Of a stretch of DNA of 57,664 nt, positions 8,426 through 17,203 are shown piece by piece. Within the stretch, counting starts at the first letter, position 1, and each line of letters begins with the position of its first letter. The stretch lies in assembly GCA_030621845.1 (NCBI GenBank), contig JAUXHA010000005.1:1-57664 (forward strand), written 5' to 3'. The position numbers and the translations under genes were made by a program. The notes below the pieces were generated by a model. That model did not search any database and was not told where the DNA came from. It saw nothing but the letters and a program-made list of their open reading frames with translations. This DNA comes from Spongiibacteraceae bacterium (lineage in GTDB: Bacteria; Pseudomonadota; Gammaproteobacteria; Pseudomonadales; Dasaniaceae).

Positions 8426-8899
8426 ATGAATATAAGCGCCAGTGATTTACAGTACTTCGTTCTCCAGCCCGCCCTGGAATGCCTTGATATGTACTCGGCG
8501 GCAGCGGAGCAACTGCTGCTGGGCACTGCCGCCCAGGAATCGGGCTTTGATCCCTTTGCCCGAACGAAGCCCGGCGGTATCGGTATTTACCAGATCACCA
8601 GCGAACAGCACCGAGCTGTTTGGGATACCTTTCTGGCCTTCGATCCCGAGCTGGCCAGTAAGGTCAGGGGGCTGGCCAGTCAGCGCCAATTCCTGAAAAA
8701 CCCGGATGACGAGCTACGCACCAATCTCGCTTACAGTACCGCTATCGCCTGGGTCATCTACCTGCAATCCAATCATCAACTACCCGCGGCTCACGATGCC
8801 GAGGGCCTGGATAACTTCTGGCAGGACAATTTTCACCACCAACAGCGACACCATGGCAATCTTGCGGCATGGATTCGCAGCTACGGCACAGCAGCCTGA
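8426..8899 (+). CDS. Lysozyme-like (transglycosylase-fold) protein of phage type
   Basis: A 157-residue protein with no signal peptide. The core GTAAQESGFDP, followed by GGIGIYQI and a helical body, is the layout of a lysozyme/SLT-type domain, with the Glu of QESG as the likely catalytic acid. The opening (LQPALECLDMYSAAAEQLLLGTAAQESG) strongly resembles muralytic domains in virion or lysis proteins of marine phages, from memory of the family rather than a search. No other phage gene is near. The start is taken at ATG 8426 with AAGG 11 bases upstream; GTG 8414 is possible. Function on peptidoglycan is inferred. Confidence 0.6.
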   Translation: MNISASDLQYFVLQPALECLDMYSAAAEQLLLGTAAQESGFDPFARTKPGGIGIYQITSEQHRAVWDTFLAFDPELASKVRGLASQRQFLKNPDDELRTNLAYSTAIAWVIYLQSNHQLPAAHDAEGLDNFWQDNFHHQQRHHGNLAAWIRSYGTAA

Positions 8900-8903
8900 G
8901 TGA

Positions 8904-8931
8904 TATTTAAACGTTAAGTTAAGCGTTAAAT
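8904..8931. terminator. AT-rich imperfect hairpin between converging genes
   Basis: The arms ATTTAAACGTTAA and TTAAGCGTTAAAT pair at 10 of 13 positions around a single G, between the lysozyme-like gene (plus) and fleQ (minus). The few flanking T and A runs make a weak bidirectional terminator plausible. Confidence 0.3.
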
Positions 8932-10377
8932 TTATTTACGCTGCAAATCGTATTTGCGCATTTTCTCTACCAGAGTGGTGCGGCGAATTTTCAGCTTTTC
9001 CGCGGCCCTGGCCACCACGCCACAACTGTCATCCAGCGCCTGTTGAATCAGGCTGCGCTCCAGATTGGTCAAATATTCCTTAAGGTCAATGCCGTTGACC
9101 GGTAACAGCGCAGTGGAGTCCATATTGGCAAAGCTGGGCATACCTGAACCGGGTTCGCCTTCCGGAAAAACAATATCCTCATCGCCCTCATCGACATGGC
9201 GAAACTTCTTCGGCAAATCCTGCAAGCCACAGACGCCGTAGGGGTGCAAAATCGCCATCCGCTCGACCAGGTTGGCCATTTCTCGAACATTGCCCGCCCA
9301 CTCGTGCCGACACAGTGACATCACCGCCGCCGAATTAAAACGGATTGAACCGCGCTTTTCATTTTCAAGGCGGGTGATTAATTCATTCAACAGCAGCGGA
9401 ATATCTTCAACCCTCTCCCTTAACGCCGGCACCTCAATGGGGAATACATTGAGACGATAGTACAGGTCTTCGCGAAATGAACCGTCGGTAATCATGTCAT
9501 CAAGGTTTTTATGGGTAGCAGCAATAATCCGCACATCGGTGTTGAAAGTTTTGTTACCTCCCACCCGCTCATAGGTCCGTTCCTGCAATACTCGCAGAAT
9601 TTTCACCTGCATATCCAGCGGCATATCACCGATTTCATCGAGGAATAAAGTGCCTCCCTGGGCCATTTCAAAGCGACCGGAGCGGCTGGTCACGGCACCG
9701 GTAAACGCACCTTTTTCATGACCAAATAATTCGCTTTCCAGCAATTCACGAGGTATCGCCCCACAATTAATGGGCACAAAGGGCTTATCCTTGCGATGGG
9801 AATTATAATGCAGCGTACGCGCCACCACTTCCTTGCCGGTACCCGACTCACCGGTTATTAATACGGTGACATCCTTATCCGCCACCTGGGCCATCATTTC
9901 ACGCACTTTTTGTGTTTCACGACTAGTGCCTACCAGGCTGCGAAACAACTGTACATCCCGTTGTCGCACCCGGCCCGCATTGATATCGTACTGTTCGCGA
10001 TAAACCTGGGCACGATGCAGGGTATCGAGCATTTTGTTATAACTGGGAGGAAAGTCTATCTGGGCAATGACTTTATGACGCAGATCCTGGTCAGCCACCG
10101 CCTGCAGGTCTTCCTTGCCGATGAGAATAACCGGGCAGGAACGATCCCACTCCTGAGCCTCCTGCAAACGTGCCTCGAGGGAGTTACTGGTCGGGGCAAA
10201 AACCAGCGCCTGGATTTGCCGGGTATTTTCCGATACCCCCGGCTGGGCAACGACATCTGACCACTGCTGGCAGGAAAAGGACACCGGGTTCTCCCCTAAA
10301 AAATCCAGGATAACCATCGCATCGTGGCGCCGTTGATCATCATCATCAATGATAATGATATTATTGGATTCCCACAT
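8932..10377 (-). CDS. fleQ: FleQ-type sigma-54 enhancer-binding regulator
   Basis: A 481-residue NtrC-class activator starting at ATG 10377 ([10 protein letters not shown]). Domains in order: a FleQ-type receiver-like domain (about 1-120), a AAA+ domain with Walker A GESGTGKE (176-183), GAFTGAV sigma-54 loop and [11 protein letters not shown] Walker B, and a C-terminal Fis-type helix-turn-helix ending [10 protein letters not shown]. The LFRS motif (144-147) just before the ATPase and Arg187 after Walker A match the cyclic-di-GMP site described for Pseudomonas FleQ; the Asn after that Arg is Thr here. FleQ switches flagellar and exopolysaccharide genes according to cyclic-di-GMP. No flagellar gene is in the window, although PilZ and DUF1631 proteins are. 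Confidence 0.9.
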   Translation of the reverse strand: MWESNNIIIIDDDDQRRHDAMVILDFLGENPVSFSCQQWSDVVAQPGVSENTRQIQALVFAPTSNSLEARLQEAQEWDRSCPVILIGKEDLQAVADQDLRHKVIAQIDFPPSYNKMLDTLHRAQVYREQYDINAGRVRQRDVQLFRSLVGTSRETQKVREMMAQVADKDVTVLITGESGTGKEVVARTLHYNSHRKDKPFVPINCGAIPRELLESELFGHEKGAFTGAVTSRSGRFEMAQGGTLFLDEIGDMPLDMQVKILRVLQERTYERVGGNKTFNTDVRIIAATHKNLDDMITDGSFREDLYYRLNVFPIEVPALRERVEDIPLLLNELITRLENEKRGSIRFNSAAVMSLCRHEWAGNVREMANLVERMAILHPYGVCGLQDLPKKFRHVDEGDEDIVFPEGEPGSGMPSFANMDSTALLPVNGIDLKEYLTNLERSLIQQALDDSCGVVARAAEKLKIRRTTLVEKMRKYDLQRK

Positions 10378-10587
10378 ACAAAAAACCCTTAGCAAAACAA
10401 ATTAGCGCGACATTGGAAAATGAAGCACATTATGGAAAAGTAGCACGCACAGCAGACAAACCATGATGACCTGCTACTGACAACACTTTGACTTATTATT
10501 TCTATAGTTAAGCGCAATAACCTTGACGGGTCAAATAAATGACTTGAGAAGCCGAAAGAAAAACAACGCGGCGTTATTAAATTGGCA

Positions 10588-11211
10588 CTATAGCCGCAGC
10601 GATGCCGGGAGGTACTGAATATCCTCGGGGCGATCAATATCCGCGAGTACCTCCAGCTCAGTCCATGATAAGCCCAGCGCTTCCAGTCTGGCCCGGGTTT
10701 GCTCAAGTACCCACTGTGTTCCCCAGGGTAAGCCTATAAACAGACTGTCATCCACCGCCGTGATACCGATTAGCACGTAGCCGCCATCGCTGGCCGGCCC
10801 CAGCACCGCGGGCTCGCCGGCATGCAATAAGGTCAATGCTGCCCGCAGATAGTTGCCGTCTATGGCGGGACAGTCCGCCCCCATAATCACTACCGCTGCC
10901 GCAGACTGTAAGGTCGCTGTCGCCGCGTGAAGCATTCGCCGCCCCAGGTCCTCGCCCGTTTGGATGTGCAGACTAAATTCATAGCGCTGCCTTAACGATT
11001 GCCAGAATCCATGCTCAGCCGTCACCCACAACTCCACCGGAGCCAGATGCGACTGGCAGGCCTGTTGCAGACTGTGGCTAAGCATGTTCCGGTGTAAAGT
11101 CAGGGATTGCTGCAACGTTAATGTGGGCTGCATCCGGGTTTTGACCTGACCCTCTAGCGGTGCTTTAGCAAACAGTATTATCCGGCTATCAGGAAACTGG
11201 AAGTCAGCCAT
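10588..11211 (-). CDS. Arsenosugar biosynthesis glycosyltransferase, TIGR04282 type (DUF2064)
   Basis: A 207-residue nucleotidyltransferase-fold (GT-A-like) protein. It has LFAKAPLEGQVKTRM at the N-terminus, the GADCPAID metal/nucleotide motif, LGPASDGGYVLIG and the closing VLADIDRPEDIQYL, all characteristic of the DUF2064/TIGR04282 group. It overlaps the next glycosyltransferase gene by 8 bases and that one overlaps ArsS by 8, so the three form one translationally coupled operon. Members next to ArsS are assigned to arsenosugar formation; the exact step is not proven. The fold resembles CofC of F420 synthesis, but the neighbours argue against that. Confidence 0.85.
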   Translation of the reverse strand: MADFQFPDSRIILFAKAPLEGQVKTRMQPTLTLQQSLTLHRNMLSHSLQQACQSHLAPVELWVTAEHGFWQSLRQRYEFSLHIQTGEDLGRRMLHAATATLQSAAAVVIMGADCPAIDGNYLRAALTLLHAGEPAVLGPASDGGYVLIGITAVDDSLFIGLPWGTQWVLEQTRARLEALGLSWTELEVLADIDRPEDIQYLPASLRL

Positions 11212-11887
11212 AATAGTCTTTTACCAGCGCTTCGGGCTTAGCCCCCAGAAAATAGGCCAGCCGTAACCGCCACATCAAGCACACTGTCTTGATAATGCCG
11301 CGACGCTCCCACCGGCGACTGGATGTTGTTACATAGGCCGGAAAAATTGTCGGGCGAGCCTGTTTTCTTAACTGTTTGCATAGCGCCACATCTTCCATCA
11401 ATGGTATCTCGGGGAATCGACCCACCAGGTCAAACAAGTGCCTGTCCACAAACAGGCATTGATCGCCCGTGGCAATAGCGGTCAGCGCTGACCGTCGAGA
11501 CATTGCCCATGCAATGACCCGCAACAAACAGTGACTGCCACTGAGACGAACAGGGAAAAAACCCCAGTTTATTGTGCCACTTGAAAAGAAACAGCGTAGC
11601 TGCTCAGCGGTGAGTAACAACGCTGTATCGATGTGTAAAAATAATAAATAACGCCCCCTGGCCGCCACGGCACCGGCATTCATCTGCCCCGCGCGCCCCC
11701 CGCTGGCCTGCAGGCATTGATCTGCCAGTGGCGCGGCCAGAAACTGGCTGCCATCATCACTGCCACCATCGACCACAATCAACTCAATACCCGCTGCGCG
11801 CAACGCTTGTAACTGCTGCAGGGCGGCCTCGATCAACGCCGCTTCATTTAATACCGGAATCACAATGCTGAGCCAGGGCTCATTCAT
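11204..11887 (-). CDS. Arsenosugar biosynthesis glycosyltransferase, TIGR04283 type (GT2)
   Basis: A 227-residue family 2 glycosyltransferase. It begins LSIVIPVLNEAALIEAAL, then VVDGGSDDGS for the nucleotide-sugar, SGGRAGQMNAGA, and LHIDT in the DxD position. It ends in a basic amphipathic stretch that may touch the membrane. The TIGR04283 group is defined by its place beside TIGR04282 and ArsS, which is the arrangement seen here. It presumably handles the sugar part of the arsenosugar; the acceptor is unknown. Confidence 0.87.
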   Translation of the reverse strand: MNEPWLSIVIPVLNEAALIEAALQQLQALRAAGIELIVVDGGSDDGSQFLAAPLADQCLQASGGRAGQMNAGAVAARGRYLLFLHIDTALLLTAEQLRCFFSSGTINWGFFPVRLSGSHCLLRVIAWAMSRRSALTAIATGDQCLFVDRHLFDLVGRFPEIPLMEDVALCKQLRKQARPTIFPAYVTTSSRRWERRGIIKTVCLMWRLRLAYFLGAKPEALVKDYYG

Positions 11888-12854
11888 TCAATGCCCCGCC
11901 GCAACTACTGCCCTGGCCAGCGGTACAACCATAGCAATGCTCACCCACCATGATGGGATTGTGCTCAAGCCGCAATGCCAAAAGATCTTCCAGCTGAATG
12001 GCCGCATGGCCATCGACCCGTAATGGCATCTCCAGCATCTGGTTAAAATCGCAATCGTAAATCCTGCCCTGCCAATCCACGCTCAGCAGGTTTCGGCACA
12101 TCACGGTCGACAGATTAGCCGCACTGAAATTCTCTCTCAGCAACGTCATATAGGGTTTAAATTCACCCCTGGACATCAACAGGCTGCCGAAACGACTGAT
12201 GGGCATATTGGTAATAGTAAATAACTGGTTGAACACGATGCCGTGGCGCCGTTGCAATTCATCTTTGTAATCCACCTCTAATTGCTGCTGCGGAGGAGGG
12301 AGTTCCGCACCCACCGGGTTGAACACCAGGTTCAGCTGCCTGCCATCATCCGTTCCATAACCCAGTTGATTGAGTTTTTTTAGCGCGACAATGCTGCTAT
12401 CATAAACGCCCTTGCCTCGCTGTTTCTCGACATTTTCCTCCAGGTAACAGGGTAACGACGCGGTAATGGTCACATTATTTTCGGCTAAAAATTCCGCCAG
12501 ATCCTCGTAGCCGGGCTCCAGTAAAATAGTCAGGTTGCAGCGATCAATCACCTCTACACCCAGCGCTCGTGCCTGCGCTACCAGATAAGGAAAATGCGAA
12601 TTCATCTCCGGTGCACCACCGGTAAGATCCAGCGCCTTGATACCGCCCTGGGCCAAAAAGGCCAACACCGTATCAATGGTCTCCCTGCTCATCATTTCAC
12701 TACGACCGGGCCCGGCGTTGACGTGACAATGAACACAGCTGAGGTTACAGCGATAACCCAGGTTAAGTTGCAGTATTTCGACGGCATCGCGCTTGAGTGC
12801 GGGAAAATCAGTGGCGATCAGTAAAGGGCGGCTATCCAGCATTGATTGGGTCAC
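11880..12854 (-). CDS. arsS: Arsenosugar biosynthesis radical SAM protein ArsS
   Basis: A 324-residue radical SAM enzyme. The cluster motif CNLSCVHC (CxxxCxxC) is followed by the GGAPEMN SAM-binding strand. A C-terminal Cys set (CYGCTAGQGSSCGG) fits the SPASM-like tail of ArsS. ArsS is proposed to join the deoxyadenosyl moiety to methylated arsenic, giving the precursor of oxo-arsenosugars. The usual methyltransferase partner ArsM is not in this window. The start is GTG at 12854; no convincing ribosome site is seen, and ATG 12842 is an alternative. It is the first gene of the three-gene operon. Confidence 0.9.
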   Translation of the reverse strand: MTQSMLDSRPLLIATDFPALKRDAVEILQLNLGYRCNLSCVHCHVNAGPGRSEMMSRETIDTVLAFLAQGGIKALDLTGGAPEMNSHFPYLVAQARALGVEVIDRCNLTILLEPGYEDLAEFLAENNVTITASLPCYLEENVEKQRGKGVYDSSIVALKKLNQLGYGTDDGRQLNLVFNPVGAELPPPQQQLEVDYKDELQRRHGIVFNQLFTITNMPISRFGSLLMSRGEFKPYMTLLRENFSAANLSTVMCRNLLSVDWQGRIYDCDFNQMLEMPLRVDGHAAIQLEDLLALRLEHNPIMVGEHCYGCTAGQGSSCGGALNE

Positions 12855-12922
12855 TTGTTGGGAGAATGGGCTTTTAGACCGTATTACACAAAACAGTTCC
12901 CGATCATAACCCAGCCGCGGCT

Positions 12923-13516
12923 TTAAAGAGAACCGGCAGCCGTTTTATAGGGTAAGTATGTGTAGTACTTGGGATAGCGGTCCAGGCGAAGATGCAACCA
13001 GGGCACCCCCAGGCCAGAGGTATTCAGCCATAGCGGTGTATCCGCCACACACTCACTGCCGTATTCTCCCAGTCGCTGCCAGAGCGCCAGCTGTTGCTCC
13101 CGGGGAGCATAACGACAAAACGCAGCAATATGCGGGTAGGCCGCCTCGTCAGCCAGCGCTACCGGCGCAATTAATAGCGCATCCCCGCCAAGATTATCAA
13201 AGGTGACAATACCGTCTTCAGCGGCGGCAAAATGACTGTGGAATGCTTCTGGCTCTGCGCTTAATTTCGCCAACTGTGGACTATCCACCACCGCGCACTC
13301 AAAGCGCTGTTGCACTGTTGACGACTGCAGCGGTGGCATTTCCCAGAAGAAAGCCTCAAAAGGCATAGCAGCCAGCACTCGATTGAAAAACCGGCAAAAA
13401 TCTCGATCGTTCTTCCATGCCAGCAGCACTTGTTGAAACGAAGCCGGCGCGCCGTCTTTCAACAATGCCAGCTTGATCACCGTCCCATCCTGAGCATCCA
13501 CTTGTTCTGACCACAT
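12923..13516 (-). CDS. DUF6940 family protein
   Basis: A 197-residue soluble protein resembling DUF6940 members: FEAFFWEMPP in the first half, NLGGDALLIAP in the middle and LHLRLDRYPKYYTYLPY near the end. No function is assigned to the family. The start is the ATG at 13516, preceded by AGGGGG 7 bases away; an upstream TTG would add two residues. It lies 68 bases upstream of arsS on the same strand and 12 bases after the YjbR gene, so it may be co-transcribed with either, but a link to arsenic is not shown. Confidence 0.65.
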   Translation of the reverse strand: MWSEQVDAQDGTVIKLALLKDGAPASFQQVLLAWKNDRDFCRFFNRVLAAMPFEAFFWEMPPLQSSTVQQRFECAVVDSPQLAKLSAEPEAFHSHFAAAEDGIVTFDNLGGDALLIAPVALADEAAYPHIAAFCRYAPREQQLALWQRLGEYGSECVADTPLWLNTSGLGVPWLHLRLDRYPKYYTYLPYKTAAGSL

Positions 13517-13528
13517 CAGCAAGCCCCC

Positions 13529-13915
13529 TCACGCCCCTCGATACAACTGCTCTGAGCCATAGGTCAACTCCAGCGCCTGTCGATGAGCTTTATTCAGTTT
13601 TTTAACCACCAGGGCATAGGAGTGGTCAATCATCCGCTCCAATTCACCACGGGGGATAGTGCCGTCGAGAAGCACGGTATTCCAGTGCCTTTTGTTCATG
13701 TGATAACCGGGCAGCACCGCGGTAAAAATATCCCGCAGGATAAATGCCTGGTCGGGGTCGCACTTCAGGTTGACCCGTGCAACACCCCGATCCGAACTGA
13801 GCAGGGCAAACATTTTTTTCTCTATTTTGAACACCGCCACACCAGCGCCAAAAGGAAAATCTTCCATCGCCTCCGGCTTGGAAAGTAGATACTGTTTAAG
13901 CTGTTTCTCATTCAT
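13529..13915 (-). CDS. MmcQ/YjbR family protein
   Basis: A 128-residue CyaY-like-fold protein starting at ATG 13915 (MNEKQLKQYLL). Family marks are FPFGAGVAVFKIEKKMFALL, VNLKCDPDQAFILRD and the MNKRHWNTV segment. YjbR proteins are small, often predicted DNA-binding, and poorly characterised. A frame extension to 13990 would overlap the pseudouridine synthase and adds an unrelated cysteine-rich sequence, so it is not used. It follows the pseudouridine synthase after 11 bases. Confidence 0.82.
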   Translation of the reverse strand: MNEKQLKQYLLSKPEAMEDFPFGAGVAVFKIEKKMFALLSSDRGVARVNLKCDPDQAFILRDIFTAVLPGYHMNKRHWNTVLLDGTIPRGELERMIDHSYALVVKKLNKAHRQALELTYGSEQLYRGA

Positions 13916-13926
13916 TGGCCAAACCT

Positions 13927-14778
13927 TTAAAGCACAGGCAACAAAGCTGCATCCAGCTGGAAGTCTTTTGCAAGCCCGCTGAGGGGGCAAGTAAATTGCA
14001 AACGACAGGCGCAGAGCTGCAGATTATCGCTATCATCCCCCCGGCCGTACAGTCTATCGCCCACCACGGGAAAGCCCCTGCCCGCCAGATGTCGACGAAT
14101 CTGGTGCTTGCGCCCGGTTTCAATGTTGACCTCCAGTAGCGAAACATCATTGCCCGCATCATACTCAAGCGCAACAACATGGCTACAGGCATCGCGCCCA
14201 TCCAGGGCCTCATTGATACTCACTGCCGGGCCAGATGGAAAATTCCCATGTACCTTAACCCGATAAAATTTATTCAGCTGCCGCCGCTGAAATAATCCCG
14301 CCAGTGCGGCAGCAGATTTTTTTTGGTGGGCCAGTAATATCAACCCGGTCGCCGCACGATCCAGGCGATGTACAATATAGGCCTTACGCGCTGGTAAGAA
14401 ATGCTGTTCAGCCCAGCGGTAAACAGTGCAATGGTCACCCCATTTACTACCCTGTGACCACATGCCGCAGGGCTTATACCAGACACTGTAAGCCTGCTCA
14501 TCGGCTATCAGCGTGGCGGGATCGGGTTCCAGCGCCAGAATACGCGCATCGTAATACAGATGCAGCTCATCATGGATAGCGAGTATTTTTTTTGCCCGGC
14601 GCAGGCGCCTGGTCGTTTTACCTGCACTTAGCCATACCGCACCGCGGCTCATCGCCTGTTTAATTTTTTGCCGGGACAGGCCAGACGCCGCCGCCAACAC
14701 ATCCACTGCCACCAGCCCGTCCTGATCAGCTTCAATATGTATATCCAGAGGAGTTGTGGGCACTGCATCGCCGTTCAT
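13927..14778 (-). CDS. RluA-family pseudouridine synthase
   Basis: A 283-residue protein. The N-terminus (about 15-70) looks like an S4-type RNA-binding domain (GLSRQKIKQAMSRGAVWLSA). The catalytic domain carries VHRLDRAATGL, with the catalytic Asp in HRLDR, then KFYRVKV and the ETGRKHQIRRHL motif of the RluA/TruC group. It isomerises uridine to pseudouridine in rRNA or tRNA; which site cannot be told from sequence. It heads a minus-strand run through YjbR and DUF6940 and is divergent from the DUF3581 gene. Confidence 0.9.
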   Translation of the reverse strand: MNGDAVPTTPLDIHIEADQDGLVAVDVLAAASGLSRQKIKQAMSRGAVWLSAGKTTRRLRRAKKILAIHDELHLYYDARILALEPDPATLIADEQAYSVWYKPCGMWSQGSKWGDHCTVYRWAEQHFLPARKAYIVHRLDRAATGLILLAHQKKSAAALAGLFQRRQLNKFYRVKVHGNFPSGPAVSINEALDGRDACSHVVALEYDAGNDVSLLEVNIETGRKHQIRRHLAGRGFPVVGDRLYGRGDDSDNLQLCACRLQFTCPLSGLAKDFQLDAALLPVL

Positions 14779-14906
14779 GATAATTCCATTTGGGTTAATT
14801 GAGCCATTCTAACGCACAGGTCAATAAAGCAAGAACCATTTTGCGCCCAATGTCATTCCTGTTAGAATACGCCGCTTGCCCTGACAGCTAACAAGCAACC
14901 ATCCCT

Positions 14907-15611
14907 ATGTTTATTGACAACTATTTCAACGACCACCAACACAGCATCAGCTTTACCCGCGACCATGCCAGTACCTTTGCGAAAAGCATTGCCGATGACT
15001 TTAACCCCATTCACGATCACGACGCCAAACGCTTTTGTGTACCCGGGGACCTATTGTTTTCTATAGTTTTAGCCAAATACGGCCTCAATCAACACATGGA
15101 GTTTATTTTTTCTGGCATGGTCATGGACGGGGTTGAACTCATTTTACCCGAAGACTTGCCCCACCTCGTCATTAGGGATCAAAAAGAAAAAGAATACCTG
15201 ACTATTGAACGCAGCGGTCATAACACCCGCGACGAAAAATTAATCCAGAATTTAACCCGCAGCTATGTGGCGTTTTCCGGCCACACCTTTCTCCAGATGC
15301 TGGTACCACTGATGGCCGAAAACAAGGTCATGATCAACCCCGTTCGCCCCATGGTCATCTATGCAAGCATGAGCATTGACCTCGACAGGCTGGATATCAG
15401 CGCCCCAACCCTAGTCACCGATCACACCGAATTGGAATTAGTTGGCAAGCGTGGCAATGCGCTGCTGACTTTCAATATTATGGACGGGGGCGAAATCGTC
15501 GGCCGCGGCCAAAAGCGCATGGTGCTCAGTGGGCTGCGTGAATATGAACAGGAATCTATGGACATACTGACTTCCTCTTATATCCAGAGGAAAGAAGATT
15601 TCACCGGCTGA
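14907..15611 (+). CDS. DUF3581 family protein
   Basis: A 234-residue protein with the DUF3581 opening: FTRDHASTFAKSIADDFNPIHD, then RFCVPGDLLFSIVLAKYGL. The DFNPIHDxD..RFCVPGD pattern resembles the substrate loop of hot-dog (MaoC-like) enzymes, so a CoA-thioester fold is likely, but no reaction is known for this family. It is a single gene with its own promoter region (14779-14906), divergent from the pseudouridine synthase. Confidence 0.8.
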   Translation: MFIDNYFNDHQHSISFTRDHASTFAKSIADDFNPIHDHDAKRFCVPGDLLFSIVLAKYGLNQHMEFIFSGMVMDGVELILPEDLPHLVIRDQKEKEYLTIERSGHNTRDEKLIQNLTRSYVAFSGHTFLQMLVPLMAENKVMINPVRPMVIYASMSIDLDRLDISAPTLVTDHTELELVGKRGNALLTFNIMDGGEIVGRGQKRMVLSGLREYEQESMDILTSSYIQRKEDFTG

Positions 15612-15650
15612 AATTCTCCGCCCAATCAGCTCTCGACAAAACCGGGTCAA

Positions 15651-15680
15651 CTATCTCCATCCTCCATCACTATCTCCATC
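15651..15680. repeat. Short direct repeat CTATCTCCATC
   Basis: Two identical 11-base copies (15651-15661 and 15670-15680), with the related CTCCATCAC between them, lie between the ends of two converging genes. This looks like slipped-strand microrepeat growth; no function is evident. Confidence 0.5.
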
Positions 15681-15681
15681 A

Positions 15682-15891
15682 CTATTTTTTAAACTGTATA
15701 TAAAGCCCCGCCAACAGCGCCACAGCACCTCCGATATAGGCCATCGTCACATCATTGCTTTGCGAGCCGTTAAACGCCTGATTTAATTGGCCACCAACAG
15801 ACTCCGACATATCATAGCCCCAATACAACAGCCCTGCCCCGGCAACAATCAGCAGCAGGCTAATGATTGTGGTTGTTTGTGATTTACTCAT
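15682..15891 (-). CDS. DUF3185 family small membrane protein
   Basis: A 69-residue protein with two membrane helices (about residues 8-26 and 49-66) joined by a polar loop, SESVGGQLNQAFNGSQSND. This layout, with GxxLLYWGYDMSES before the loop, is the DUF3185 pattern. It is an inner-membrane protein of unknown role. It is transcribed alone, converging on DUF3581. Confidence 0.75.
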   Translation of the reverse strand: MSKSQTTTIISLLLIVAGAGLLYWGYDMSESVGGQLNQAFNGSQSNDVTMAYIGGAVALLAGLYIQFKK

Positions 15892-16150
15892 ATGGATTTC
15901 CTTATTGGATCGTAAGTAAGATTATCTGTATGCCATTACCAGCGCATAGTAATTATTTCTTCCCCGGAACTCAATAAGCCTACCGCCGCGTAAAAATCTG
16001 TAATCCGGACGAAACAGCGTATTATTATTGCCAATATGGTTAAGCTTAACGCCTGCACTGTTGCTTTTTATACTCATCCTATTAAATTATCACCCTGGGA
16101 CATTATTGCCTTGGTCTGACTGTCGCCCCATGCCACAAAGGAACGTCCGA

Positions 16151-17170
16151 ATGAAAGAAATGCCACTGGTACAGATTCATGGCATCAACAAGATTTCCAT
16201 CGACAGCGTGAAAACACCTGTCGCCGGTGTTGATGATGTCGTCGTACAGGTTGCCCAATGCGGTATCTGCGGTTCTGACCTCGGCTATATTGCCATGGGT
16301 GGTTTATTAGGCCCCGGCACCCCCATGCCCTTGGGACATGAACTCTCAGGCACGGTGGTGCAAGCGGGTGGCAACATTCGCCACCTTAAGATTGGCGACC
16401 GTGTGGTGGTAAACCCCGAGGGCAATACCAACCGCATTGGTAACAGTGGGCCAGAGGGCGGCTTTGCGCCTTATTTACTGGTACGCGGCGCGGCCATTGA
16501 CGAAAATTGTATTACCCTGCTACCCGACAGTCTCGATTTTGAACTCGGCGCCCTGGTGGAGCCTTTATCTGTCTCCATGCATGCGGTTCACCAAGGTCAG
16601 GCCAAAGCGAAAGACCGCGCGGTTGTTTTTGGTGCCGGCCCTATCGGTTTGGGCATTGTCATGGTATTGCGCTATTACGGCCTTGAACACATCGTGGTGG
16701 TCGACATGGCCGCGCAACGGCTGGCGATGGCAGAACAACTGGGCGCCACTGCATTTAAAGCCGATGCCGGTGATCTCAGCAAATTTTTGCGCGACAGGCA
16801 CGGCACCGAAGAAGTGATGGGGATGCCAGTTCCTGCCAGTGATGTTTATTTTGAAGCCACCGGTGTCGGTACAGTGTTCCAGCAAATCGGCCAATTAGCC
16901 AAAACCGGTGCCAGGGCTGTCATCGTCGGCGTGCATAAAAAGCCGGTGGAACTGGATCTGGTTAATGTACTAATTCGGGAGCTGAACATCATTGGTGCCA
17001 TGGCTTATCCTGATGAATTTTCCCAGGTGATTGAGATGCTCGCCAGCGGTCGCGTCGATGCCCGACCACTGATCAGTCATCGCTACCCACTGTCAGATTT
17101 TGACACGGCGCTGGCCACCGCCACTGCCGGCAATGAAGCCATCAAGGTCCTGGTCGACTGTCAGGCCTGA
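16151..17170 (+). CDS. Zinc-dependent medium-chain alcohol dehydrogenase
   Basis: A 339-residue MDR-superfamily enzyme starting at ATG 16151, with AAGGA 8 bases upstream; a longer frame to 16028 lacks a site. CGICGSD carries the catalytic zinc Cys, GHELSG the catalytic His-Glu, and VFGAGPIGLGIV the NAD(P) Rossmann loop followed by VVVDMA, whose Asp favours NAD. The structural-zinc Cys loop is missing (NPEGNTNRIG instead), as in several sorbitol- and butanediol-type members. It oxidises a secondary alcohol or diol. Two epoxide-hydrolase-type genes follow on the same strand, so oxidation of a diol made by them is a reasonable inference. Confidence 0.87.
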   Translation: MKEMPLVQIHGINKISIDSVKTPVAGVDDVVVQVAQCGICGSDLGYIAMGGLLGPGTPMPLGHELSGTVVQAGGNIRHLKIGDRVVVNPEGNTNRIGNSGPEGGFAPYLLVRGAAIDENCITLLPDSLDFELGALVEPLSVSMHAVHQGQAKAKDRAVVFGAGPIGLGIVMVLRYYGLEHIVVVDMAAQRLAMAEQLGATAFKADAGDLSKFLRDRHGTEEVMGMPVPASDVYFEATGVGTVFQQIGQLAKTGARAVIVGVHKKPVELDLVNVLIRELNIIGAMAYPDEFSQVIEMLASGRVDARPLISHRYPLSDFDTALATATAGNEAIKVLVDCQA

Positions 17171-17203
17171 TAACTACCCGCAAATAAAACACAAGAGAAG
17201 CAA

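Noticed and set aside
8426-8899. Prophage remnant around the lysozyme-like gene
   Set aside because: No integrase, capsid, tail or att repeats are nearby; both neighbours are ordinary chromosomal genes.
10332-10352. TTGAT...ATCAT match to an FNR box
   Set aside because: It is the reverse complement of the Asp-rich codons at the FleQ N-terminus, inside the coding sequence.
10588-11211. CofC (F420 biosynthesis guanylyltransferase), tempting because an F420-family oxidoreductase is in the window
   Set aside because: The motifs and the overlap with the TIGR04283 and ArsS genes fit the arsenosugar TIGR04282 group better.
16028-16150. N-terminal membrane extension of the alcohol dehydrogenase
   Set aside because: The upstream ATG lacks a ribosome site, whereas ATG 16151 has AAGGA at ideal spacing and begins where the family begins.
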